A DNA stretch of 64,000 nucleotides from Streptomyces sp. NBC_00878 (GTDB lineage Bacteria; Actinomycetota; Actinomycetes; Streptomycetales; Streptomycetaceae): assembly GCF_026341515.1 (NCBI RefSeq), contig NZ_JAPEOK010000001.1, positions 7,440,001 through 7,504,000 of the forward strand. The letters are read 5' to 3'. Below the pieces are notes generated by a model that made no database searches, was not told where the DNA came from, and saw only the letters and a list, made by a program, of their open reading frames with translations. The first letter of the stretch is position 1. Each line of letters opens with the position of its first letter. A program made the position numbers and the translations under genes. Of the stretch, positions 41,821 to 51,500 are shown piece after piece.

Positions 41821-43401
41821 TCAGCTCAGCCGGGCGGCGATGTGGTCGCCGACCCGCAGGGCGTTGGCGATGGCGGTCAGGGACGGGTTCACCGCGCCGA
41901 TGCTGGGGAAGAAGCTGGTGTCCACGACGTAGAGGTTGTCGAGGTCGTGGGCCTTGCAGTTGACGTCGAGGGCCGAACTCTTCGGGTCGTCGCCGAACCG
42001 CACGGTGCCGGCCTGGTGCGCGGTGGCGCCGATCGGCATTCCCTTGTGCAGGTAGATGCTGTGCGACAGCAGATGGTGCTCGTGCATGCCCAGGTGCCCG
42101 AGCATGCCCCGCAGCTTGTGCTGGAGGCGCTTCAGCCCGGCCACGTTGTTCTTCTCGTCGAGCGCCAGGTGGATGGCGTCGTCCTTGTCGAGGGTGACCC
42201 GGCTCTCGGCCAGCGGAAGGTCCTCTCCGCACAGCCAGAAGTCGACGGCATGGTGCGCCAGTACCTCGAAGGGCATGTCGGGCGTGACGGCACCGGCCCA
42301 GCGCGGCGCCTCGCCGTGGATCTGGTCGGCGTCCGACTTGCCGAGCATCTGGATGCCGCCGAGCGGATACTCCCAGTCGTCCGCGCCCAGGTACCAGTCG
42401 TTCAGCGCCAGGGTCTTCTGGAATCTGGTGGGGTTCGGTTCCTTCGAGACCGCCATGAGCGCGAGGTTGTTGTGCCGCATGTAGTGGCGTCCCACCACGT
42501 CCGAGCTGTTGGCCAGGCCGCCGGGATGCTTGTCGCCCGCTGAACGGAGCAGCAGGACGGCGGAGTTGACCGCGCCGGCGGCGACCACCACGATGTCGGC
42601 GCTGAATCCCTCGGTCACTCCGTTCTCGAGGCCGGCGACGACTCTGGTGACGGTGCGTCCGGTGGGGTCGGTCTCCAGGCGCCGCACATCGGCGTTGGTC
42701 ACCATCGTGACGTTGTCGTTTTCGAGCGCCGGGTCGACGCAGATCACCTGTGCGTCGGACTTCGCGCCCACCAGGCAGGGGAAGCCGTCGACCCGGTCGC
42801 AGCGGATGCAGACGCTGTCATGGGTGGCCCGGCCGTTCTCGTCCTGGGTGAGGTTCACGCCGATGGGCAGGTGGAAGGGGTGCAGGCCGGCCTTGCCGAG
42901 GTCGTCGCTGAGCTGCTGGATGCGCGCCTCGTGCTCGACCGGCGGGTAGGCGTACTGCGCGCTGGTCGGCCCTCCGGTGGGGTCCTCGCCGTGCCGGCCG
43001 TGCACCAGGTAGAGGTGCTCGGCCTGGGTGTAGTACGGCTCCAGGTCCTCGTAACGGATCGGCCAGGCAGGCGAGATGCCGTCGTGGTGGCGCAGTTCGC
43101 CGAAGTCCTCGGGCCGGAGCCGGAAGAGCGCGGCTCCGTAGAACTTGGTGTTGCCCCCGACGTAGTAATTGACCTCTGGGGGGAACTGGTTGCCGTGCTT
43201 GTCGTACCAGAACTCGGGGGCACGGTACTTGCCCTTGACGAAGACGGCGGTGGAGTCCCAGTTGTCCCGCTCCCGCGGAAGGTAGTCGCCGCGCTCCAGG
43301 ATCAGGACCCGCTTGCCGGTGGGGGCCAGCCGGTGCGCGAGCGTACCGCCGCCCGCTCCCGAACCGATGATGATGACGTCGTAGTGCTGATCGTCGGCCA
43401 T
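41821..43401 (-). CDS. GMC-family FAD oxidoreductase (sugar oxidase-like)
   Basis: This 526-residue flavoprotein has the FAD motif IIIGSGAGGGTLAHRLA at the N-terminus, GGNTKFYGAALFRLRPEDF, a Cys-bearing CIRCDRVDGFPCLVGAKSDAQ segment, and the C-terminal GMC signature with DVNCKAHDLDNLYVVDTSF and NPSLTAIANALRVGDHI. The overall pattern is that of bacterial pyranose-oxidase or C-glycoside-3-oxidase relatives. It would oxidise a sugar or glycoside, giving a keto-sugar or lactone. It lies 110 bp after the gluconokinase gene and converges with cydB. No signal peptide is seen. Confidence 0.88.
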   Translation of the reverse strand: MADDQHYDVIIIGSGAGGGTLAHRLAPTGKRVLILERGDYLPRERDNWDSTAVFVKGKYRAPEFWYDKHGNQFPPEVNYYVGGNTKFYGAALFRLRPEDFGELRHHDGISPAWPIRYEDLEPYYTQAEHLYLVHGRHGEDPTGGPTSAQYAYPPVEHEARIQQLSDDLGKAGLHPFHLPIGVNLTQDENGRATHDSVCIRCDRVDGFPCLVGAKSDAQVICVDPALENDNVTMVTNADVRRLETDPTGRTVTRVVAGLENGVTEGFSADIVVVAAGAVNSAVLLLRSAGDKHPGGLANSSDVVGRHYMRHNNLALMAVSKEPNPTRFQKTLALNDWYLGADDWEYPLGGIQMLGKSDADQIHGEAPRWAGAVTPDMPFEVLAHHAVDFWLCGEDLPLAESRVTLDKDDAIHLALDEKNNVAGLKRLQHKLRGMLGHLGMHEHHLLSHSIYLHKGMPIGATAHQAGTVRFGDDPKSSALDVNCKAHDLDNLYVVDTSFFPSIGAVNPSLTAIANALRVGDHIAARLS

Positions 43402-43510
43402 GAGAGGGTCCCGTTTCTAGGAGTCATACGTTCGGGACATTTGGCATCAAATTCCAAACTATCGGGTGAGTCGGGTAGTGGCGACCCGACGGAGTCGAAC
43501 AGGTGCGCGC

Positions 43511-44026
43511 TTATTTCCTTGCCCGGACGGCGCGCACCGCCTGGTCGACGATGGTCTGTGGGTCGGCCACCGCGGCGACGGTCAGACCGTGCTCGTCCGG
43601 CCGCAGCGGTTCGAGGGCGGCGTACTGGGAGTCCACCAGCCGGGCGGGCATGAAATGGCCCACGCGGCCGGCGACCCGTCGGTCGGCGGCCCCTCGGTCG
43701 AGCGCCAGACAGAGGAACCACACGCCTGCGCCCGCTCTACGGAACAGATCCCGGTACGTGTGCTTGAGGGCCGAGCACGCCACCACCCCGCCCTGACCGG
43801 CGTCGGTCACCTCCCGGATCCATTCGGCGATGGACAGCAGCCAGGGCCGGCGATCCTCGTCGTCGAGTGGGCGGCCGGCGGCCATCTTGGCGCGGTTCGC
43901 GGCCGGGTGGACGTCGTCCGCCTCCAGGAAGGGCACCATGAGCCGCCGCGCGAGCAGAAGCCCCACGGTGGACTTGCCCGATCCCGAGACACCCATGACC
44001 ACCACGACCGTGGGCGCCGGAGTCAC
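43511..44026 (-). CDS. gntK: gluconokinase
   Basis: A 171-residue P-loop kinase of the GntK/shikimate-kinase fold: Walker A VMGVSGSGKST, EADDVHPAANRAKMAAGRPLDD (substrate binding), WLLSIAEWI, VVACSALKHTYRDLFR, and the C-terminal GHFMPARLVDSQYAALEPL typical of GntK. It phosphorylates D-gluconate to 6-phosphogluconate, entering the pentose phosphate pathway. The GTG start overlaps the stop of the cyclase gene by 4 bp. Together with the glucose dehydrogenase-like gene 7 kb away it suggests direct glucose oxidation. Confidence 0.94.
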   Translation of the reverse strand: MTPAPTVVVVMGVSGSGKSTVGLLLARRLMVPFLEADDVHPAANRAKMAAGRPLDDEDRRPWLLSIAEWIREVTDAGQGGVVACSALKHTYRDLFRRAGAGVWFLCLALDRGAADRRVAGRVGHFMPARLVDSQYAALEPLRPDEHGLTVAAVADPQTIVDQAVRAVRARK

Positions 44027-44967
44027 AGGACGGCGATCGGGTTGACCGGCGAGCCGGTGGCGTCCGGCAGCCTCAGCGGGGCGATCACGCAGAGGAACGA
44101 CCAGCGCCCCGCCGCCTCGCAGACCGGTGCCAGGTCCTCGAACTGCAGGTAGTCCAGCAGGTGAAGGCCCATGGCGTGGATCGCCAGGACGTGCACGGGG
44201 AAGTCGACGCCCTCGGTGGAACTCGGGGCGGTGTCGTTGTTCCCGTCACCGCCGAGCACGGCGACCCGCCGGTCCGCGAGAAACTCCAGTGCGGACGGGT
44301 GGAGCCCCGCGCGCGCGTCCGCCGCGTGCCAGGCCCCCAGTTCGGCGCGGCGTCGGCGGTGGCCGACCCGGACGAACAGGAGGTCGCCCTCGCTCACGCG
44401 GACACGCTGGGCCGTCTCGGCCGCGGTGAGGTCGTCGGCGGTCACGTGATCACCCGGTTCGAGCCAGGGCACACCACGCAGCCGGGGGATGTCCAGCAGC
44501 ACGCCGCGTCCGACGATCCCGTCGCGCGCCGCCTCGACGGAGAGTGCCGTGGCCGCGTCCGCCGTGACGGTGCTCGCGGACACGCCGCCGTGCAGTGTGC
44601 CGTCGTAGATCACGTGGCAGAGGGCGTCGAGGTGGCTGTCGGCGTCGCCGTGCACGTTCATCGCGAAGCTGTCCCTCGCGAAGTGGAGCCCGCCCGGGGG
44701 GTCTTCGTCCGGCTGTCCGCTCATCCAGTGCTTCGCGGGCTCCGGATTGTCCGGGCCGGGCAGTGTTTCCACCGGCGCGGCGAGCGTCACCGTCCGGCCG
44801 GTCCGCACCTCGCGGGCGGCGGCCACCACCCGGGCGGGAGTGAGCGCGTCCAGAGCGCCCCGGTCCCCCGAGGCCCAGGCGGTACGCGAGCGCAGGTGCC
44901 GGTACAGCACGGCGAACTCGTCCTCGGTCAGCCGAGGCGGTCCTGCCGGACGGGCATGGGTGACCAT
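44023..44967 (-). CDS. cyclase-family metal-dependent hydrolase
   Basis: This 314-residue protein belongs to the cyclase/kynurenine-formamidase family of metal hydrolases. The metal site is NVHGDADSHLDALCHV (a variant of HxGTHxDxPxH). Further features are ILGGDGNND and PVHVLAIHAMGLHLLDY. Relatives hydrolyse amides and lactones or act on isatin and kynurenine. Between a glycosidase and gluconokinase it may hydrolyse gluconolactone, but that is inference. It starts at an ATG 3 bp after the GH15 stop. Confidence 0.85.
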   Translation of the reverse strand: MVTHARPAGPPRLTEDEFAVLYRHLRSRTAWASGDRGALDALTPARVVAAAREVRTGRTVTLAAPVETLPGPDNPEPAKHWMSGQPDEDPPGGLHFARDSFAMNVHGDADSHLDALCHVIYDGTLHGGVSASTVTADAATALSVEAARDGIVGRGVLLDIPRLRGVPWLEPGDHVTADDLTAAETAQRVRVSEGDLLFVRVGHRRRRAELGAWHAADARAGLHPSALEFLADRRVAVLGGDGNNDTAPSSTEGVDFPVHVLAIHAMGLHLLDYLQFEDLAPVCEAAGRWSFLCVIAPLRLPDATGSPVNPIAVL

Positions 44968-44970
44968 GGG

Positions 44971-46791
44971 TCAGCGCCCTTGCTCCGCGTCGAGCGCACT
45001 GTCGAGGGTGATGGCCGCCATGATGAGCGAGAGATGGGTGAACGCCTGGGGGAAGTTGCCCAGTTGCTCCCCGCTCGGACCGATCTCCTCGGCGAAGAGC
45101 CCGACGTGGTTGGCGTGGGTCTGCATCTTCTCGAAGGTGTAGCGGGCCTGCGGCAGCCGCCCCGCCCGGGCCAGCGCGTCGACGTAGAGGAAGGTGCACA
45201 GACTGAAGGTGCCCTCCGAGCCGCGCAGCCCGTCCGGTGATGCGGCAGGGTCGTAGCGGTAGACGAGGCTGTCGGAGACGAGCTTGCGGTCCATCGCGTC
45301 GAGGGTGGCGAGCCAGGCAGGGTCCCTCGGGGCGATGAACCGGACCCTCGGCATGAGCAGCAGGGAGGCGTCCAGGACGTCGCCGCCGTAGTGCTGGACG
45401 AAGGCGCCCTCCTGCTCGCTCCAGCCGCGTTCCATGACCTGCTCGAAAATGGCGTCCCTGGCGCTGCGCCACTTCTCCATGTCGGCGGGCCTGCGGAAGT
45501 GCTCGGCCAGGCTCAGCCCGTGGTCGAAGGCGACCCAGCACATCACGCGGCTGTAGGTGAAGTCCTGGCGGCCGCCGCGGGTCTCCCAGATGCCCTCGTC
45601 CGGCCGGTCCCAGTGCTCGGCGAGCCAGTCCAACGTCTCGGCCACCGCCTTCCATCCCCGGTACGTGGTCTGTTGCGCGATCCCGAGGCCCTGGGACACC
45701 GCGTAGAGGGCCTCCCCGTAGATGTCGAGCTGGAGCTGGTCGGCGGCGCCGTTGCCGATGCGGACGGGGGAGGAGCCGCGATAACCCTCGAAGTGCTCGA
45801 GCGTCTCCTCCGGCAGGTCGGGATTGCCGTCGATCCGGTACATCGTCTGGAGCGGCTCATCCTCCTTGCCCTCGCGCTCGTACAGCCGGTCGACGATCCA
45901 GTGGACGAAGGCGGTGGCCTCCTCGACGAAGCCGAGGTCCAGCATGGCCCGCACGGACAGCGCGCCGTCGCGCACCCAGGTGAACCGGTAGTCCCAGTTG
46001 CGCTCTCCACCGACCTGCTCGGGCAGGCCCATGGTGGCCGCCGCGACGAGGGCGCCGGTGGGGGCGTAGGTGAGGAGCTTGAGGGTGATGACCGAACGGT
46101 GCACCAGCTCGGGCCAGCGGCCCCGGTAGCGGGACTGGTGCAGCCAGTCCTGCCAGAAGCGGCCGGTGTCCTCGACCTGGGCGGTGATCCCGTCGACCGT
46201 GGGGGGTGCGGGCGCCTCGCCGCCGGACGCGCAGACGGTGAACACGGCGCCGCCCGCCTCGCCGGCGCTCAGCGTCACCCTGCCGCGTACGTCCTGGCCG
46301 TCCCGCTCCAGGGGGAAGGATGTCTGCAGGTGCGCGTCCATCCCCGGGGACCGGAACAGGCCGGTGTTCTCGCCGAGCTCCAGCTGGTGCTCGGCGCGGC
46401 CGTAGTCGAAGCGCGGCCGGCATTCGAGCGTGAAGTCGACGGTCCCCCGCACGCAACGCACGACGCGTATCAGGGTGTGACGGTCGGTGGCGGTGTGGGT
46501 CCGGTCCGGAGGCATGCAGTCGACCACCTCGCCCACTCCGTCCGGCGACATGAACCGGGTCACCAGAATGGCCGTGTCGGGGTAGTAGAGCTGCTTGCAG
46601 GTCGCCTCGGGGTGCTCGGGGGCCAGCCGCATGTACCCGCCGCCGTCGTGATCGAGGAGGGCGGCGAAAATGCTGGGCGAGTCGAACCGGGGAGCGGCGA
46701 ACCAGTCCACGACACCCTGCGACGAGACGAGCGCGGCGGTCTGCAGGTCGCCCACCAGGCCATGTTCGGCGATGGGAGGGTAGCGGTCCAT
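44971..46791 (-). CDS. GH15 glucoamylase/trehalase-like glycosidase
   Basis: The 606-residue protein begins DRYPPIAEHGLVGDLQTAAL, the standard start of the actinobacterial GH15 family. An N-terminal beta domain (about 1-230) is followed by an (alpha/alpha)6 barrel with GGERNWDYRFTWVRDGALS and the catalytic region around ETRGGRQDFTYSRVMCWVAFD. It has no signal peptide, so it acts in the cytoplasm, on trehalose or on short alpha-glucans, releasing glucose. Mycobacterial homologues are trehalases. The ATG at 46791 follows CGGAG; a GTG at 46887 is an alternative. First gene of the cyclase-gntK operon. Confidence 0.88.
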   Translation of the reverse strand: MDRYPPIAEHGLVGDLQTAALVSSQGVVDWFAAPRFDSPSIFAALLDHDGGGYMRLAPEHPEATCKQLYYPDTAILVTRFMSPDGVGEVVDCMPPDRTHTATDRHTLIRVVRCVRGTVDFTLECRPRFDYGRAEHQLELGENTGLFRSPGMDAHLQTSFPLERDGQDVRGRVTLSAGEAGGAVFTVCASGGEAPAPPTVDGITAQVEDTGRFWQDWLHQSRYRGRWPELVHRSVITLKLLTYAPTGALVAAATMGLPEQVGGERNWDYRFTWVRDGALSVRAMLDLGFVEEATAFVHWIVDRLYEREGKEDEPLQTMYRIDGNPDLPEETLEHFEGYRGSSPVRIGNGAADQLQLDIYGEALYAVSQGLGIAQQTTYRGWKAVAETLDWLAEHWDRPDEGIWETRGGRQDFTYSRVMCWVAFDHGLSLAEHFRRPADMEKWRSARDAIFEQVMERGWSEQEGAFVQHYGGDVLDASLLLMPRVRFIAPRDPAWLATLDAMDRKLVSDSLVYRYDPAASPDGLRGSEGTFSLCTFLYVDALARAGRLPQARYTFEKMQTHANHVGLFAEEIGPSGEQLGNFPQAFTHLSLIMAAITLDSALDAEQGR

Positions 46792-46988
46792 GGCTGCTCC
46801 GAGTTCTCGGAAAGAGCCCCCTACGTCCACTATCGGCCACTCGGGTGGCCCCTGCGCGTCGGAAGCGGTCCCCGATCGGTCGCTCACCGCACCCGGCTTG
46901 CCGACCCCGGCTCATCGGGTGTTACTGGCCGGAGTCGGTCACAGACGGTGCCTCGGTGGGTCCGTCGGACGAGCGATGGAGATGGTGC

Positions 46989-47942
46989 ATGGAGATGATC
47001 CACGTCCGGCTGGTGAGCCCTCCTGATCTCACCCCCCGGGCGGTCGCGCTGCTGACCGACGACCGTTATGTCTTCAACCTGGTCGTCCTCGCCGAACTGG
47101 CGCACAACCCCGACGGCGACGCGATCGAGTGCGACATCCTGGCGGGCGCCGCCAACGCCGTCCTGCGCGGTCTGCGCGAGCTGGAAGTCGACCGCCGCGG
47201 ATCCATCGTCATCGAGCCGGTCGAGATGGCCTTCTCCGGCACCGCCGCCGCGGCGGAGCGGCAGCAGCTCGGGGCACTCGCGCACGCGCCGGTCTGGGAG
47301 GAGGTGGAAGCACGCATTCGCGCCGAGGGCACCTATCTGCCGAGCTTCTACGTCTACCTGGTCATCGCAGGCGTCATCGGGGCGGTGGGAATCATCACCA
47401 ACTCCCAGATCCTGATCGTCGCGGCGATGGTCGTAGGACCGGAGTACGGAGCCATCACCAGCGTCGCGCTGGGCATCGACCGCGGCAACGGCACCAGGAT
47501 CCGGCAGGGCCTGTTCGCCCTGACCGTGGGATTCCTGCTGGCCGTCCTGGTGACCTTCCTGTTCTCGTGGGCGATCCGGGGTCTCGACTTTCAACCCAAG
47601 GCATTCGACCTGGGCTTCAGGCCGGTCGCCACGCTGATCGACGCCCCCAGCTTCTTCTCCGTCGTCGTCGCGGTGCTGGCCGGCATCGTCGGGATCATGT
47701 CCCTGACCCAGGCCAGGACGAGCGCGCTGCTCGGCGTCTTCATCTCCGTCACCACCATCCCGGCCGCCGCCGACATCGGCGTCTCCTGCGCGTTCTCCAG
47801 CTGGAGCGAGGCGCGCGGATCCCTGATCCAGCTCCTGCTCAACATCGTGCTGCTGATCGTGGTGGGCGTGCTGATGCTCAGATTCCAACGGGCTGTCTGG
47901 CGGCGTATCGGCCTGCGCAGCGGGCGCACGGGCAGCGGGTGA
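46989..47942 (+). CDS. DUF389 membrane protein
   Basis: This 317-residue protein has a soluble N-terminal part (about 1-110) and a membrane part of five or six helices starting LPSFYVYLVIAGVIGAVGII, with the signature NSQILIVAAMVVGPEYGAI and the conserved VVAVLAGIVGIMSLTQ. The DUF389 family has no settled function, and an ion-coupled transport or channel role has been proposed. The ATG at 46989 follows a GGAG site. The gene is divergent from the GH15 operon. Directly after its stop a truncated antiporter frame begins. Confidence 0.85.
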   Translation: MEMIHVRLVSPPDLTPRAVALLTDDRYVFNLVVLAELAHNPDGDAIECDILAGAANAVLRGLRELEVDRRGSIVIEPVEMAFSGTAAAAERQQLGALAHAPVWEEVEARIRAEGTYLPSFYVYLVIAGVIGAVGIITNSQILIVAAMVVGPEYGAITSVALGIDRGNGTRIRQGLFALTVGFLLAVLVTFLFSWAIRGLDFQPKAFDLGFRPVATLIDAPSFFSVVVAVLAGIVGIMSLTQARTSALLGVFISVTTIPAAADIGVSCAFSSWSEARGSLIQLLLNIVLLIVVGVLMLRFQRAVWRRIGLRSGRTGSG

Positions 47943-48077
47943 CGCCGTCGCCCCCGCCCTCATCGTCCTGCTGCCGGTCGGCTTCGCCGCCGGCGCGCTG
48001 ATCGACGACGTAGACCCCGAGCGGACGCTGGGGGCAGCGTTCTCACCGCTGGTGTCGCTGGCCGTCGCCGTGATCCT
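47941..48077 (+). pseudogene. fragment of a CPA1-type cation/proton antiporter
   Basis: In one frame these 137 bp encode PALIVLLPVGFAAGALIDD and TLGAAFSPLVSLAVAVIL, closely like the early helices of CPA1 (NhaP-type) antiporters. There is no start codon after the DUF389 stop and the frame ends where the duplicated 2Fe-2S sequence begins. It appears to be an antiporter gene cut off by a rearrangement. Confidence 0.55.
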
Positions 48078-48466
48078 CTGCTGTGGGTCCTGCGGGATGT
48101 GCTGAACGTGACCGGTCCCAAGTACGGCTGTGGCGTCGGCGTCTGCCGTGCCTGTACGAGCCACCTCGACGGCGGGGAGATCCAGCCCTGTCGTGCCGGT
48201 CGCGGACTGCGCGGACCGCGAGGTCACCACGATCGAGGGCCTGGCCGACGGCGACAGGCTGCACCCCGTGCAACAGGCGTGGATCGACCGTGATGTCGCC
48301 CAGTGCGGCTTCTGCCAGCCGGGCCAGATCATGGCCGCGGCGGCCCTGCTGAAGAAGACGTCCCATCCGACCGACGCCGACATCGACCGCATCGAGAACG
48401 TCTGCCGCTGCGGTACGTACTCCCGGATCCGCGAAGCGATCAAGAAGGCCGCGGCGAACGACTGAC
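48078..48466 (+). pseudogene. second, frameshifted copy of the 2Fe-2S subunit gene
   Basis: This 389-bp block matches 16713-17103 (intact IorA-type gene) at all but three synonymous positions, plus a 2-bp deletion after TGCAG...CCCTGT near 48190 that shifts the frame. The 5' 66 bp of the gene are missing. It begins where an antiporter fragment stops and ends at the duplicated stop codon, so the homology is limited to part of one gene. It cannot make a complete 2Fe-2S protein. Confidence 0.92.
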
Positions 48467-48531
48467 GGCCACCGCCGTGGCCTCGGCGGCAAACGGGTGG
48501 CTGTCTCACCGGCCGGAGCAGGCGGGCCGGA

Positions 48532-48554
48532 GCAGGCGCGTGGCATGCGCCTGC
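48532..48554. terminator. hairpin terminator between pseudogene and beta-galactosidase
   Basis: A perfect 8-bp stem (GCAGGCGC/GCGCCTGC) with a 7-base loop, 27 bp from the stop of the convergent beta-galactosidase gene. No T-run is present, as is usual in this G+C-rich group. Confidence 0.65.
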
Positions 48555-48580
48555 CCCGGCCCCCGGTCACACAGTGGATG

Positions 48581-51500
48581 TCATGAGCCGGATCCTCCCG
48601 TCCTGCAGTGCAGCGTTGCCGCTCCCCAGTCCGCGTGGTCGTGTGCGTTTCCGTCGCCGCCGTCGGTGACCCGCAGTGTGAGACGCTCCGCGCCGGCGAC
48701 CGGGGCCCGGACGGACACGGCCGCGTCCTTGCCGGTGAGGACCTCGCTGCCGTAGACCTTCTTTCCGTCGGCGAGGACCTCGAAGGCGGTGCTTCCGCCG
48801 TCGCCCACCTCGTCGTCCAGGCCGATCTCCGCGGTGAAGGCCGAGCACGCCCCGCCGAGGTACACCGTCACGACCGAGTCGGCATGCACGCCGATCCCCT
48901 TGTCGTAGGACGTGCCGCCGATGGTGAGGGGTTTGCCGTCACCGGGGGCGGACTCGCCGTTACTCGTGTCCTTCTCCACCGGGCCCCAGCCGTTGTCCGC
49001 CGTGATGAAGTCCAGGTCGGACACGGGTGCGTCCCCGCGCGGCGGGGGCGGTGTGCCCTCGACGACGACCGTCGCCTCGTGGCGCACCCGCGCGCCGCCG
49101 GTGGAGGCCGCGGAGACCGCGGCCACGGTCGGTCGCCGGCCGTCCGGGGCGTCGTCTCCACGGGTGATCACGACGTCGACGGACGCGGACTCGCCCGCCG
49201 CCAGATCACCGATGTCCGGGGAGGCGCCCGGGTCGACGCTCCAGCCGGCCGGCGCGTCGAAGGCCGCTGAGACATCGGTCAGCGGCCTGTCACAGGGGTT
49301 GGTGACGGTCAGCTTGCCCGGGGTGGACTCGCCCGCCGGCAGGCCGGTGTCCTCCGCGGTCAGCTTCGCGCTCGGGGTGCACACGACGGGACCCCGGGGA
49401 GTGCCGCCGCGCGCCTCGTCGCCGGTGAGCGGACGCAGCCGCAGCGTGTACGCGTACTCCTGGTCGGGCCGCACCTGGTACTCGGGCAGCACGGTGTGGA
49501 AGGTCTCGCTGACTCCACTGACCGCGTGGTCCAGGTGCAGGGTGTTGCCCTGGGGGTCGCGCTTCAGGGCGAACGGGTAGGCGGCGCGGTCGAGATCCTC
49601 GTACGGCGTGACACCTGCGGAGAAGGTCTGAGAGGTTCCGGAGACCAGAAGCCCGCTCCGGCCGTCGGAGAGGGACGCCCAGCGGACGTCCTCGTGGTTT
49701 CCGTAGTCCTGTGGCCGGGTGTATTCGGAGAACTGCTCGTCGGCGTCGGTCGAGTACACGCCGACGGGTGAGCCGTCCTCGCGGTCGTTGTAGTTCTCCT
49801 GGGGGCCGCGGCCGTACCAGGTGAACTCGTCGTAGCGGTCGGGGAGTTGCAGTGTCAGGCCGATGCGCGGCAGGTACGGCACCTTACGCGCCGCGCCATG
49901 CGCCTCGGCCCGGTGGTCGATGCGCACCTCACCGGTTCCGGTCACGGTGTACCGGATGGTCTGGGTGAAGGAGGAGTCCTTGACTCCCGGGGCGGCGACG
50001 GTGCTGGGCACGGTCACCGTGACCGACCCGTCCCGTTCGGCCACCTCCACCTTCCCTGGATCGGTCCGCAGCCGGTCGAGGCCCGCCGCGCGCCATGGCC
50101 CGTCCTCGGAGCTGATCTCGTTGCTGACCGGAGCCCGCCAGGCGTCCAACTCGGGACCACCGCTGAGCAGTTCGCGCCCGCCCGCCTTCATGGAGGTCAG
50201 CTCGCCGCTCTTGCGGTCGAAGGCGTACGTGAAGCCCCTGCCGGACACGGTGATCCGGTCCGGCGTCTCGGTGGCCGTCACCTTGCCGGGCGATCGGGCG
50301 GGCAGTACTCCGGCGAGTTGCCGGCCGCCGATGCCGAACTGCTCGACGGCGACGGTGTGCCCGGCCCTGGCCCACGCCGTGTCCTTCACCTGCACGGCTT
50401 CGACGGTCAGTTGCCGGTCGGCGTCCTTCGGGTTGGCCGGGGGCGTGGTCAGGCGGATGTCCGTCCGTTCGCCGGGCGTGAGGGAGAGCGGGCGCGTCCC
50501 CCGGTCGATCACCCGGGCGCCCTCGGTGATCTCCCACCGCAGCCGCAGATCGCGGGTGCCGGTGAAGGAGCGCTCGTTGAGCACCGTGACCTTGCCGTCC
50601 GTCGCGTCCGCGTCGGTGATCCGGATGGGTGCGTGCACCGCCGCCATGGCCCGTGCCTCGGGCTGCACCGTGCGGTCGCTGGAGACCACACCGTCGACGC
50701 CGCCGGTGCCGGAGCCGTAGGAGTCGTACTCGCCCTTCTTGGTGAGCCGGTCGAAGTCCAGGGCCAGGACGGCCTGGGAGGCGGGGTCGGCGTCCAGTTG
50801 CGCCGGGGTGAGCGCCTGGTGGTAGACGCGGACCTGGTCGATGGTGCCGTGGGCCATACGGGTGCTGATGTTCTCCTGGCCGGTCTCCGGGTCCCGTCCG
50901 ATGTTCACCGGCTGGGCGGAGTAGGCGACCGTACCGGCCCAGTCGGTGGCCGCCACCTGCTTACCGTCGACGAACAGCTTGACCGAGGTCCCGTCGAAGG
51001 TGCCGGAGACGCGGTGCCACGAGCCGTACCAGTCGGCGGGGACGTCCGCCGACGCCGTGTGCCACCCGCCGTCTCCGTAGACGAAGAACTCCAGCGTGTC
51101 CTTGTCCCCCATCTTGAGGGCGTAGCTGTGGTTCCCCTTGGCGATGACGGTGAAGTCACCTGTCCAGTCGGCGGGTTTCACCCAGGCGTCGAGGGTGAGG
51201 GCGTCGGAGACCTGGTCGAGGTCCGGGTCCCGGTAGACCTCCACGAAGTCGTCGAGACCGGAGAGTTCGAGCGCCTTGCCGCTCTTGCCCGTGACGTGGT
51301 CGGGCTTGCCCGTGATGTAGGACAGGATGTCGTTGCCGGAGGAGTCGGGGGTGGTGATCAGGGGCTGGGTGATGTTCTGCTCGGCCCAGTCCCAGATGAA
51401 GCCGCCCTGGACCTGGGGATATCGGCGCACGACGTCCCAGAACTCGCGGAAGTTGCCGAGGGAGTTGCCCATGGCGTGCGCGTACTCGCCCATGATGATG

